A stretch of DNA of 7,414 bases from Lachnospiraceae bacterium (GCA_017614185.1 JAGACI010000252.1:1-7414); one strand, 5' to 3'. Numbered from the stretch's first letter, positions 1 to 5,478 are shown. Numbers and translations: made by a program. The notes: generated by a model from the letters alone, not told the origin.

Positions 1-15
1 TATGCTTTTTTTGAG
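1..15. repeat. Partial copy of the GCATA/A-tract repeat at the left edge
   Basis: The window opens with TATGC followed by a run of seven T. The same word, TATGC plus five T, forms the right end of the palindromic element at 69-178 (copy at 169-178), and its complement forms the left end (69-79). This could be the right end of a second copy of the element that continues off the window, or only a shared AT-rich word. The match is short, so confidence is low. Confidence 0.3.
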
Positions 16-68
16 TTTTACAGCTTGATTTTCTTCCAATCTACCTCTTCAACCTGAAATATCCCTGA

Positions 69-178
69 AAAAAGCATAACAAAATCGTGATTTTTGCTGT
101 TTTTATATGTCAGCCCCAAAATTGCTTTTTTCAAAAGCATATAAAAATCGCAGAAATGCCGAAATTATTATGCTTTTT
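69..178. repeat. MITE-like AT-rich palindromic element with imperfect terminal inverted repeats
   Basis: Positions 69-87 (AAAAAGCATAACAAAATCG) match the reverse complement of 160-178 at 16 of 19 bases, giving imperfect terminal inverted repeats around a 110-bp unit. A direct copy of the left arm lies at 133-150 and matches 70-87 at 16 of 18 bases. Inside are further palindromes: AAAATC-GT-GATTTT at 81-94, a perfect 10-bp arm pair at 100-109 and 138-147, and a small hairpin TGCTTTT/AAAAGCA at 123-139. The segment has no plausible coding content and no clear flanking target-site duplication. The structure resembles a small non-autonomous or REP/MITE-type intergenic repeat, but a cluster of regulator sites could look similar. 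No transposase is in the window. Confidence 0.45.
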
Positions 179-179
179 C

Positions 180-260
180 TTTACGGAAAGGCTGGTAGAT
201 GACATCAAGGAAGCTTTGAAAGGACAGAAGACCGGGCAGAAGACCGGAAATAAGACCTGA
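180..260 (+). pseudogene. Apparent 3' remnant of a protein-coding gene
   Basis: Reading from 180, the frame gives a protein-like, charged, helix-prone tail: TERLVDDIKEALKG, then QKTG twice, then NKT and a TGA stop at 258-260. Upstream the frame stays open back to a TGA at 66-68, but that part is the AT-rich repeat element and translates to a Phe/Lys/Ile-rich sequence without protein character. The only ATG in frame, at 156, has no ribosome binding site and lies inside the element. The simplest reading is that the end of a former gene is preserved and its body was lost, perhaps when the element arrived. I do not recognise the family; chance coding-like sequence cannot be excluded over such a short length. 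Confidence 0.3.
225..260 (+). repeat. 12-bp tandem repeat, three units, last one degenerate
   Basis: CAGAAGACCGGG at 225-236 is followed by CAGAAGACCGGA at 237-248 and by the degenerate AATAAGACCTGA at 249-260. In the frame of the gene remnant the units encode QKTG, QKTG and NKT-stop, so the period is in phase with codons and ends exactly at the stop codon. This suggests growth by slippage in what was once a coding 3' end. Confidence 0.55.
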
Positions 261-284
261 TATGCTGATGGAGGGGAGAAAAAA

Positions 285-338
285 ATGTCAGGAGACGTGG
301 TGCATTTCTATAGAAAAATTTCAGTTTTACAGATATAA
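285..338 (+). CDS. Possible small ORF (17 aa) behind a strong ribosome binding site
   Basis: ATG at 285 opens a 17-codon frame (MSGDVVHFYRKISVLQI) ending in TAA at 336-338. It is preceded by a very strong Shine-Dalgarno sequence, GGAGGGGAG at 270-278, with a 6-base spacer, and it starts 24 bases after the stop of the upstream gene remnant, as a second operon gene would. The peptide has no recognisable motif. It may be the truncated start of a lost gene, a short leader peptide, or simply untranslated. Its stop overlaps the predicted -10 box of the hydrolase promoter, so it would not be on the main hydrolase transcript. The evidence is the ribosome binding site and spacing alone. Confidence 0.3.
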   Translation: MSGDVVHFYRKISVLQI

Positions 339-339
339 T
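311..339 (+). promoter_or_regulatory. Predicted sigma-A promoter for the hydrolase gene
   Basis: A perfect TATAAT (-10) lies at 334-339. Exactly 17 bases upstream is TAGAAA (311-316), which matches four of six bases of the -35 consensus TTGACA. Transcription would start near 346, leaving a leader of about 105 bases before the hydrolase ATG at 451. The surroundings are AT-rich, so a chance -10 is possible, but no better candidate is seen before the gene. Confidence 0.5.
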
Positions 340-382
340 TCTAAGTAGGGGTATTACAAAGTAAAAGGCAATATTTAGGGCC

Positions 383-400
383 ATATATCAATTGATAAAT
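383..400. promoter_or_regulatory. Palindrome in the hydrolase leader, possible operator
   Basis: TATCAATTGATA at 386-397 is a perfect 12-bp palindrome and extends to 383-400 with a single mismatched pair. It lies about 40 bases downstream of the predicted transcription start, between promoter and gene, where a repressor could block elongation. It is AT-rich and could be accidental; no regulator gene is nearby. Confidence 0.25.
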
Positions 401-437
401 CAAATAAATGAAGGGACACCGGGTATAGCACATAATT

Positions 438-443
438 GGGAGG
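438..443 (+). promoter_or_regulatory. Ribosome binding site that fixes the hydrolase start
   Basis: GGGAGG lies 7 bases before the ATG at 451. A longer in-frame reading from the TTG at 436 would put the ribosome binding site inside the coding sequence, so the ATG at 451 is preferred. Confidence 0.8.
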
Positions 444-450
444 TACAAGA

Positions 451-2505
451 ATGACAAAGTCAAACAAGAAAGCCTGCATCTGGCTTGCCATCTGTGTGGT
501 GGTGGCCGTAGTATGCATGATTTTCGCGAACCTGCTTCAGACGGACTTCGGGCGAATCGAAGTCATGACCGCTTCCTTTGAAGTTACGAAAGATGGCAGC
601 GAGCCTTACACCGTAACTTACAAGATTTATATTCCCAAGGAAGCAAGTGAGACGAATAAGCTTCCGGCTCTTCTGTGTCTTCATGGATATCAAAACGACA
701 GAGAGACATCGGCTGCTTTCGCATTGGAAGCTTCAAAGCGTGGAATGGTCGCCGTTGCAATCGATGAATTCGGACACGGCTACAATTCACTCGGACTTAG
801 GGAGCGTGGTTACACCACATATAAGATTCAGGGACAATCGGAAGACAAGACTGAGACAACCGTCAAAACCAATATCTCCGGAGCCGAGAGATTCCTTGTA
901 ATGATGAACTTCTCCACCCTTTCATTCTTTGAGGGTGAAGCATACTCCACAAACGAAAAAACAAGAGTATCAATCGACGCGGATGCAGATGGCCTTAAGG
1001 ACAGTTCAATGGGCGGAACCGCTGCTTACAAGTGGCTTCAGACTCTTCCCTTTGTCGATTCCGAGAGAATCGGTATCACCGGCCATTCAATGGGAACATG
1101 GGCTTCATGGTCGGTTGCGGCTGACTGTCAGGATCACGACGCAGTGGTTTTACAGTGCGGTGAGGTGTTTGGCGAAAACATCTTTAATACGGATAAAACC
1201 AAATTCAATAACGTGCTTATGCTTCAGGCCCGTTATGATGAGTTTAATTACTTCAGAGACTACAATCAGGCAACGGTAAACGACTCCATGCTTGACAGCG
1301 GAATCAGAGATGAATTCTTCACAGCAAACGGACAAAATCCCGTTTCTGAAGATTTCACATGGAATACAACCTACGGAAACTTTGATGATGGCACAGCAAG
1401 AAGAGTTGAGCTTCTTGAAACGAACCACAGACTCACGACTCACAATTCGCATGCCATCTCGGCAGCAATGGACTGGCTTACAACTGCCCTCCATGCCAAC
1501 ACCTCCATCCCTTCGACAAGCCTTACCTTCATGTACAAGGAAGTTCTTGTAATGATTGCGATGCTTGCGGCGATGATTGGGCTTTGTCCTTTGGTTGTAT
1601 TGATTGCAAATATCGGATTCTTTAAGAATGTAATCTTTGACAGAACAGCTTCTGAGAGAAAGCCCGTGCTTATGACAAAGAAGCAGTGGTGGAAAAACGG
1701 CTGGATTGCAGTAGCAATAAGTGCCGTTACCTATCCTTTCATGACACAGCTTGGCCACGGTCTTTTCCCTCTTCCCGAAAAAGTCTTCAGAATGACAATC
1801 GGAAACGGCTTTTTAATCTGGTACATGACCCTTGCAATCATCTCAATAATAATGGTTGTCGTTTCGAGAAAGAGAAATGTGAAAAAAGGCATTGCAAATC
1901 TTGATTACTACGACTTGGGCCTTTCACATGAAAATCATGCGGGAAGCCTTGAGTGGTCATTGCTTGGAAAAAGCTTTGTTGTAGCCGCTATAGCAATTGC
2001 TTTAATGTATCTAATGGCAGTAATCTTCCAGAGAGCATTTGACCTTGACTTAAGATTTATTTGGCCTTTCTTTAAGGAGTTTTCGGGAGAAAGATTCCTT
2101 GAATTCCTTGTTTACTTACCCTTCTATTCACTTTTCTTTATCGTGAATGTTGGATTTAAACTTTTTGGAAACATGAGACAGGTAAGGGATGATTCCAAAC
2201 CCGTTAAGAATTTTGTGAAATGCTGGATGGGTAACGTATTCGTGCTTCTTGGCGGATTACTTGTGGTAATCTTGCTTGAATACATTCCCTTCTTTATGGG
2301 ATTCGGCCCCGGCGCAGATCTTTTATTTGGCACAACCTTCGGCGGACCGTTCATGTCGGCTCTCATCCTCCTTGCGCCTCAGTTCGTATTCTTTACATTC
2401 CTCAGCACATGGTTTGAGAGAAAAACGGGAAGCGTCTATGTCGGCGCATTCATATCGGCCATGCTTGCCACCTGGATAGTAACAGGCGGCTCAGCAATGT
2501 TCTAG
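451..2505 (+). CDS. Membrane-anchored alpha/beta hydrolase fused to an eight-helix membrane domain
   Basis: This 684-residue protein has three parts. A basic N-terminus (KSNKK) precedes a membrane helix at about 9-29. Residues 35-350 form an alpha/beta hydrolase of the prolyl-oligopeptidase/dienelactone-hydrolase type: LHGY (77-80) fits the oxyanion region, GHSMG (211-215) the nucleophile elbow with Ser213, Asp263 after the strand NVLMLQA is the likely acid, and His331 or His334 before an AMDWL helix the likely base. Residues 363-679 hold about eight membrane helices (365-391, 416-436, 450-471, 504-527, 548-571, 594-616, 632-651, 657-677). Basic residues cluster in alternate loops (391-415, 472-503, 572-593, 652-660), which places the hydrolase domain outside the cell. 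The substrate is unknown; an ester, peptide or lipid-linked compound is possible. I do not recognise the membrane domain as a named family. The gene stands alone on its strand and ends tail-to-tail with surE. The hydrolase call is firm, the function open. Confidence 0.88.
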   Translation: MTKSNKKACIWLAICVVVAVVCMIFANLLQTDFGRIEVMTASFEVTKDGSEPYTVTYKIYIPKEASETNKLPALLCLHGYQNDRETSAAFALEASKRGMVAVAIDEFGHGYNSLGLRERGYTTYKIQGQSEDKTETTVKTNISGAERFLVMMNFSTLSFFEGEAYSTNEKTRVSIDADADGLKDSSMGGTAAYKWLQTLPFVDSERIGITGHSMGTWASWSVAADCQDHDAVVLQCGEVFGENIFNTDKTKFNNVLMLQARYDEFNYFRDYNQATVNDSMLDSGIRDEFFTANGQNPVSEDFTWNTTYGNFDDGTARRVELLETNHRLTTHNSHAISAAMDWLTTALHANTSIPSTSLTFMYKEVLVMIAMLAAMIGLCPLVVLIANIGFFKNVIFDRTASERKPVLMTKKQWWKNGWIAVAISAVTYPFMTQLGHGLFPLPEKVFRMTIGNGFLIWYMTLAIISIIMVVVSRKRNVKKGIANLDYYDLGLSHENHAGSLEWSLLGKSFVVAAIAIALMYLMAVIFQRAFDLDLRFIWPFFKEFSGERFLEFLVYLPFYSLFFIVNVGFKLFGNMRQVRDDSKPVKNFVKCWMGNVFVLLGGLLVVILLEYIPFFMGFGPGADLLFGTTFGGPFMSALILLAPQFVFFTFLSTWFERKTGSVYVGAFISAMLATWIVTGGSAMF
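2467..2490 (-). other. Hairpin at the convergent gene ends, possible weak terminator for surE
   Basis: GCCACCTG (2467-2474) and CAGGCGGC (2483-2490) are inverted repeats around an 8-base loop. On the surE transcript the stem is fully paired if one G-U wobble is allowed; on the plus strand the same position is an A-C mismatch. It begins 12 bases beyond the surE stop codon, inside the hydrolase coding sequence. There is no U-tract after it, so it is not a standard intrinsic terminator. It may be a 3' stabiliser or simply coding sequence. Confidence 0.25.
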
Positions 2506-3221
2506 TAACCGATGTTATTGACTATACCGATTGAAACATAGTTATCGAGGATTGCTCTGAAATCACTGCCCTCCTCGGCAATGGGACGCGGTGTTCCGTG
2601 AATCATGTAGCGGATTCCGCCGTTTGGAAGTTCTTCAATCGGATCATATGTATCTTTGTAAAACATGTTGGGGGATACTGTCCTGTCGAACAGTATTCCC
2701 TTACATTCTGTAAGCGTACACTGCGGGAAGTTCACGTTATGGATATGACCTTCCGGCAAAGGAGTGTTAATAAGCTTTCTTAAGATTTCCTCTAAATACT
2801 TGTCTGTTACCTCGTGAGGTTCATCAAATCCCTCAGAAACCGCAATTGCATGATAGCCCTGGAAAGCCGCCTCAAATGCCGCACCGGCTGTTGCAGAATA
2901 CTGGATATCCGCAGCGAGGTTAAATCCTTTATTGATTCCGGACAAAACGATGTCAGGCTTTTCGGGCATAACGCTTAAGCTTCCCACTCTTACACAGTCT
3001 GTAGGCATTCCCGAGCATGAAAAAGCCTTAACGCCTTCCACCGGGAAATCCTTAATGGGATAAACATCCAAAGGATGCCTTAATGTAACGCTGTGGCTTG
3101 CCGCACTTCTTTCTCCGTCAGGTGCAACCACCCAGACTTCACCGAATTTCTTCGCAACTTCCGCAAGTCTTATAAGCCCGTGAGCCATTATTCCATCGTC
3201 GTTTGTAACAAGAATTCTCAT
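2502..3221 (-). CDS. surE: 5'/3'-nucleotidase SurE (survival protein E)
   Basis: SurE enzymes are cytoplasmic metal-dependent phosphatases that remove phosphate from nucleoside 5'- and 3'-monophosphates. This 239-residue protein has close to the usual length of about 250 and the family landmarks in order: RILVTNDDG at the N-terminus with metal ligands Asp8 and Asp9, APDGERSAASHSVT with Ser39, the GTPTDC-like segment SGMPTDCV (70-77), and SGINKGFNLAADIQYSATAG (94-113) with Asn97 completing the metal site. Three glycines of the classical NLG/YSGT/EG pattern are alanine here (103, 110, 118), which leaves the ligands intact. ATG at 3221 follows GAAGG (3231-3235) at 9 bases. The gene lies just after the ABC operon terminator; a weak promoter at 3279-3307 or read-through must supply it. 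Its TAG stop shares the CTAG at 2502-2505 with the hydrolase stop. No pcm partner gene is seen. Confidence 0.96.
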   Translation of the reverse strand: MRILVTNDDGIMAHGLIRLAEVAKKFGEVWVVAPDGERSAASHSVTLRHPLDVYPIKDFPVEGVKAFSCSGMPTDCVRVGSLSVMPEKPDIVLSGINKGFNLAADIQYSATAGAAFEAAFQGYHAIAVSEGFDEPHEVTDKYLEEILRKLINTPLPEGHIHNVNFPQCTLTECKGILFDRTVSPNMFYKDTYDPIEELPNGGIRYMIHGTPRPIAEEGSDFRAILDNYVSIGIVNNIGY

Positions 3222-3235
3222 TTATTTTTTCCTTC

Positions 3236-3277
3236 AAAAAAAGATGTGTCCATCGGCGTTAACCGAAAAGACACATC
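3236..3277 (-). terminator. Rho-independent terminator after the ABC transporter operon
   Basis: On the minus strand GATGTGTC (3277-3270) pairs with GACACATC (3250-3243) as a perfect 8-bp stem. An inner CGG/CCG pair (3265-3263 with 3256-3254) is possible, and seven U follow (3242-3236). It sits 35 bases after the permease stop. The U-tract touches the surE ribosome binding site, so the hairpin can also act as a barrier in the surE leader. Confidence 0.85.
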
Positions 3278-3278
3278 A

Positions 3279-3307
3279 ATTTTCCCATAGATATGAATTC
3301 TAATCAA
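3279..3307 (-). promoter_or_regulatory. Weak candidate promoter for surE
   Basis: On the minus strand TTGATT (3307-3302) is followed after 17 bases by GAAAAT (3284-3279); each matches four of the six consensus bases. The start would fall near 3272, inside the first arm of the terminator hairpin, so such transcripts could not form the full stem and would escape termination. The boxes are weak and the region is AT-rich, so this is a suggestion only. Confidence 0.2.
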
Positions 3308-3312
3308 GGATT

Positions 3313-4542
3313 TTATGCGTTAAACATAAGTTTCTCGTTGTTAAATGCCTTGGTTACAAGTGCGGTAATGATTGCTCCGATACCGATTGTTGAGGCAAAT
3401 GAGATAAGGAAATGAACAAGGCTTAACTCATTTGAAGTGATGTCACTTATTGCAAGAGCATTGCCGTAAACAGGAATTGCATAAAGGTATGAAGGTGTTG
3501 CGCTGCCTGTTCTGAACATTGTCATCATACCCATCATGATGATAACTACGTAGATGGGTGAGATAACTGAGTTTGCAGTCTTGGTGTTACCTGAGTAAAC
3601 AGCAATAAGTGAAATGATGCTTACGTATAAAAGAACGATTGCAATCATGATAAGCAAAAGTTCAATAATCTGCATGGCTGAGAGTGAAACCGCTCCAAAG
3701 CCCATGCTTGAAAGTTCTCCGCTGCTTCCAAGAACTGTAAAGGCGATTACCATAGACGCAGTGGTAACAATTGCTGAAATACCGGAAAGGATACCCATTG
3801 CAATCATCTTGCCTGCTGCAATCTCTCTTCTCTTAACGGGAGAGATAAGCATACTTGCCAGGGTTCCACGCTCTTTTTCACCTGCAATGGCATCAACACC
3901 GACGCTCATAACGCATGAGAAGAGAATCATTACAACCATATAAGGAAGAAGCATCTTTAAGAACATTGAGTCGCCTTTTCCCTCTTTGACAAGTGCCTCG
4001 GTGTTAACGTTAAATGCCTCAAGCATTCCCACATCACCGAAACGCTCGGAAAGGAGGGAAGTCTTGTATGCGTCATTAACCAATGCATTAAATACTGAAT
4101 ATGCCTGGCTTGAGTAATTCTCTGTATTGTTGTAAAAAATATCCATTGAAGGCATTACTGATTCGCCGTTTGCATATCCCCTGGAAAGCTCGTCAAAATC
4201 CTCCGGAAGTTTTACAACAAGGTCGATGTTACCGTTTCTTACGCCGTCTTCAATAGAAGCCTTGTCAGCTTCATATGATGCACCATCGATAAAATCAATA
4301 TCAGCATTAGCCGCAAATCCGCTCTTCTCGATGACATCTTTGAAATCGTCTGTTGCATTGACAACTGTAACTACGCTTGTGTGCTCTTCGATATCTTTTT
4401 CAAATGATCCCATAAGGTTACCCATAAGTGAGTAGATTGCAATCATGATAACCGCGGGAAGAATATATAAACTGAAAATCAGCTTTCTGTCGCCGAAAAC
4501 TCTAAAGAGTTCCTTCTTGATAATAAGTGATACTTTATTCAT
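3313..4542 (-). CDS. ABC-2 type exporter permease, NatB-like
   Basis: This 409-residue protein is the membrane half of an ABC exporter. It has a first helix at about 21-40, a long extracytoplasmic domain (about 41-195), then helices near 196-218, 245-271, 287-316, 325-343 and 375-398. GEKERGTL (221-228) followed by SPVKRREIAAGK is the cytoplasmic coupling segment typical of NatB/ABC-2 permeases. NatAB of Bacillus exports sodium ions, but related pairs export drugs, peptides or antibiotics, so the substrate is not known. The ATG at 4542 lies inside the 3' end of the ATPase gene (8-base overlap, 4535-4542) behind AGGAGG (4549-4554), which suggests translational coupling and equal production. 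A strong terminator follows. Family call sure, substrate open. Confidence 0.93.
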   Translation of the reverse strand: MNKVSLIIKKELFRVFGDRKLIFSLYILPAVIMIAIYSLMGNLMGSFEKDIEEHTSVVTVVNATDDFKDVIEKSGFAANADIDFIDGASYEADKASIEDGVRNGNIDLVVKLPEDFDELSRGYANGESVMPSMDIFYNNTENYSSQAYSVFNALVNDAYKTSLLSERFGDVGMLEAFNVNTEALVKEGKGDSMFLKMLLPYMVVMILFSCVMSVGVDAIAGEKERGTLASMLISPVKRREIAAGKMIAMGILSGISAIVTTASMVIAFTVLGSSGELSSMGFGAVSLSAMQIIELLLIMIAIVLLYVSIISLIAVYSGNTKTANSVISPIYVVIIMMGMMTMFRTGSATPSYLYAIPVYGNALAISDITSNELSLVHFLISFASTIGIGAIITALVTKAFNNEKLMFNA

Positions 4543-5326
4543 TGTCGCCCTCCTTCTCGGAGCCCATTTTCTCCATGTAAAGCTTAAAGAATGCGTCCTC
4601 GAGATCGTCTGTCTCTGTCTCCTTAAGGATTTCGGGAATAGTTCCCTCGATGACTTTCTCTCCGCCTATAATCATAGCTACCTTGTCGCAAAGCTTCTCT
4701 GCCTCACTCATGATGTGAGTGGAAACGATGACTGTCTTACCCTCAAAGCGAAGCTTCTTAAGGTAGTCAAGAACTGCCTTTGCAGTTACGATATCAAGTC
4801 CTGATGTGGGCTCGTCGAAGATTACTACCTCGGGGTTATTAACAAGGTTAACCACGATTGAAGCCTTCTGCTTCATACCTGTGGAAAGTTCCTCTATCTT
4901 TTTGTCCTTAAAGTTATTCATGTCGAACGCATCAAAAAGCTCTTTCTTACGAGCTTCGATTGTGGCGTCGTCAAGGTTTTTGATTCTTCCGAAGAATGTA
5001 AAAAGATAATCAACCGTAAAGTGCTCATCAAGCTTAATCTCATTTGTTAAAAAGCAGATTGAATCTCTTACCTTCTCGGCATCCTTAACTGTGTCATAGC
5101 CGCATACCTTGACAGTTCCCTTGGTGGGTGTAAGAAGTGTGGAAACACAACGAAGTGTTGTAGTCTTACCTGCACCATTGGGACCAAGGAGTCCTGTAAT
5201 CTCACCGGGCTTAGCCACAAGTGAAAGATTGTTGACTGCGGTCTTGACATCTTTATTGGTCTTTAACTCTTTTTTCTTCTTAGCACTAAGCTTATATATC
5301 TTAGTGAGTCCGTTAATCTCTATCAT
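4535..5326 (-). CDS. ABC transporter ATP-binding protein, NatA-like
   Basis: This 263-residue cytoplasmic ATPase powers the NatB-like permease encoded next to it. Motifs in order are Walker A GPNGAGKT (48-55), signature LSTGMKQK (147-154), Walker B VVIFDEP (167-173), D-loop SGLD (175-178) and the H-loop histidine 204 in STHIMSEAE. LSTGMKQ in place of LSGGQ is the form common in NatA/CcmA-type exporters. The Q-loop position reads FLTNEIKLDEHFTV, with no glutamine, as in other NatA-like proteins. A lysine-rich stretch (about 13-29, AKKKKELKTNKDVK) interrupts the N-terminal strand region. ATG at 5326 follows GAGGAG (5332-5337) at 5 bases; a longer GTG start at 5374 has no ribosome binding site and would lie about 11 bases from the predicted transcription start. 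It is the first gene of the operon. Confidence 0.96.
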   Translation of the reverse strand: MIEINGLTKIYKLSAKKKKELKTNKDVKTAVNNLSLVAKPGEITGLLGPNGAGKTTTLRCVSTLLTPTKGTVKVCGYDTVKDAEKVRDSICFLTNEIKLDEHFTVDYLFTFFGRIKNLDDATIEARKKELFDAFDMNNFKDKKIEELSTGMKQKASIVVNLVNNPEVVIFDEPTSGLDIVTAKAVLDYLKKLRFEGKTVIVSTHIMSEAEKLCDKVAMIIGGEKVIEGTIPEILKETETDDLEDAFFKLYMEKMGSEKEGDNE

Positions 5327-5391
5327 GTCTTCTCCTCTTTTCTGTGATAAATTGCTACCCTCAATATTACCCACGCGCGTTTACAAATCAT

Positions 5392-5420
5392 ACAATACAG
5401 CTTGTCTGACATTTTGTCAA
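5392..5420 (-). promoter_or_regulatory. Promoter of the ABC transporter operon
   Basis: On the minus strand a perfect -35 TTGACA (5420-5415) and a -10 TATTGT (5397-5392; four of six bases) are separated by exactly 17 bases. Transcription would start near 5385, giving a leader of about 59 bases to the ATG at 5326. The -35 box is embedded in a perfect palindrome (5407-5419), so repressor binding and polymerase binding should exclude each other. Confidence 0.75.
5407..5419. promoter_or_regulatory. Operator-like perfect palindrome over the -35 box
   Basis: TGACATTTTGTCA is an inverted repeat of TGACA around a 3-base centre. Five of the six bases of the -35 element of the ABC promoter lie inside it. 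A dimeric repressor, for example of the TetR or ArsR type, could bind here; the regulator cannot be named from sequence, and the ArsR gene upstream is only one candidate. Confidence 0.5.
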
Positions 5421-5427
5421 GTATATT

Positions 5428-5440
5428 TTACATAATGTCA
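5428..5440. promoter_or_regulatory. Second, imperfect copy of the operator-like palindrome
   Basis: Read on the minus strand, TGACATTATGTAA matches the first palindrome (TGACAAAATGTCA) at 10 of 13 positions. Its centre (5434) is 21 bases from the centre of the first copy (5413), two DNA turns, so both sites face the same side of the helix. It lies directly upstream of the -35 box. Confidence 0.4.
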
Positions 5441-5441
5441 T

Positions 5442-5478
5442 AAAAAATTTCCGACAGGCCGATAAAACCCGTCGGAAA
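5442..5478 (-). terminator. Rho-independent terminator after the metal-resistance operon
   Basis: On the minus strand TTTCCGAC (5478-5471) pairs with GTCGGAAA (5455-5448), and six U follow (5447-5442). Two further inner G-C pairs are possible. It lies 27 bases after the stop codon of the ArsR-family gene and separates that operon from the ABC transporter promoter. Confidence 0.9.

Noticed and set aside
69..178. CRISPR array or riboswitch in the left AT-rich region
   Set aside because: The repeats are few, unevenly spaced and both direct and inverted, with no constant spacers; no conserved riboswitch core or terminator/antiterminator pair is visible.
408..428. Short ATG frame (MKGHRV) in the hydrolase leader
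   Set aside because: Six codons with no ribosome binding site; nothing supports translation.
436..450. In-frame TTG extension of the hydrolase gene by five codons
   Set aside because: The extension contains the GGGAGG ribosome binding site of the ATG at 451 and has no ribosome binding site of its own.
1150..1758. 202-residue open frame antisense to the hydrolase gene
   Set aside because: It is a shadow frame: Cys/His-rich composition without a fold, no ribosome binding site context, and fully overlapped by a well-supported gene.
2884..2940. Glycine-to-alanine changes in SurE (NLA, YSAT, FEA) as a sign of a broken enzyme
   Set aside because: Metal ligands Asp8, Asp9, Ser39 and Asn97 are intact, the changes are small-for-small, and similar YSAT variants are plausible in clostridial SurE proteins.
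3251..3310. Same hairpin as a terminator for plus-strand transcription
   Set aside because: On the plus strand only four T follow the stem, and no plus-strand gene ends nearby.
5327..5374. GTG start giving a 279-residue ABC ATPase
   Set aside because: There is no ribosome binding site, it would lie about 11 bases from the predicted transcription start, and ABC homology begins at MIEINGLTKIY, which has a good GAGGAG site.
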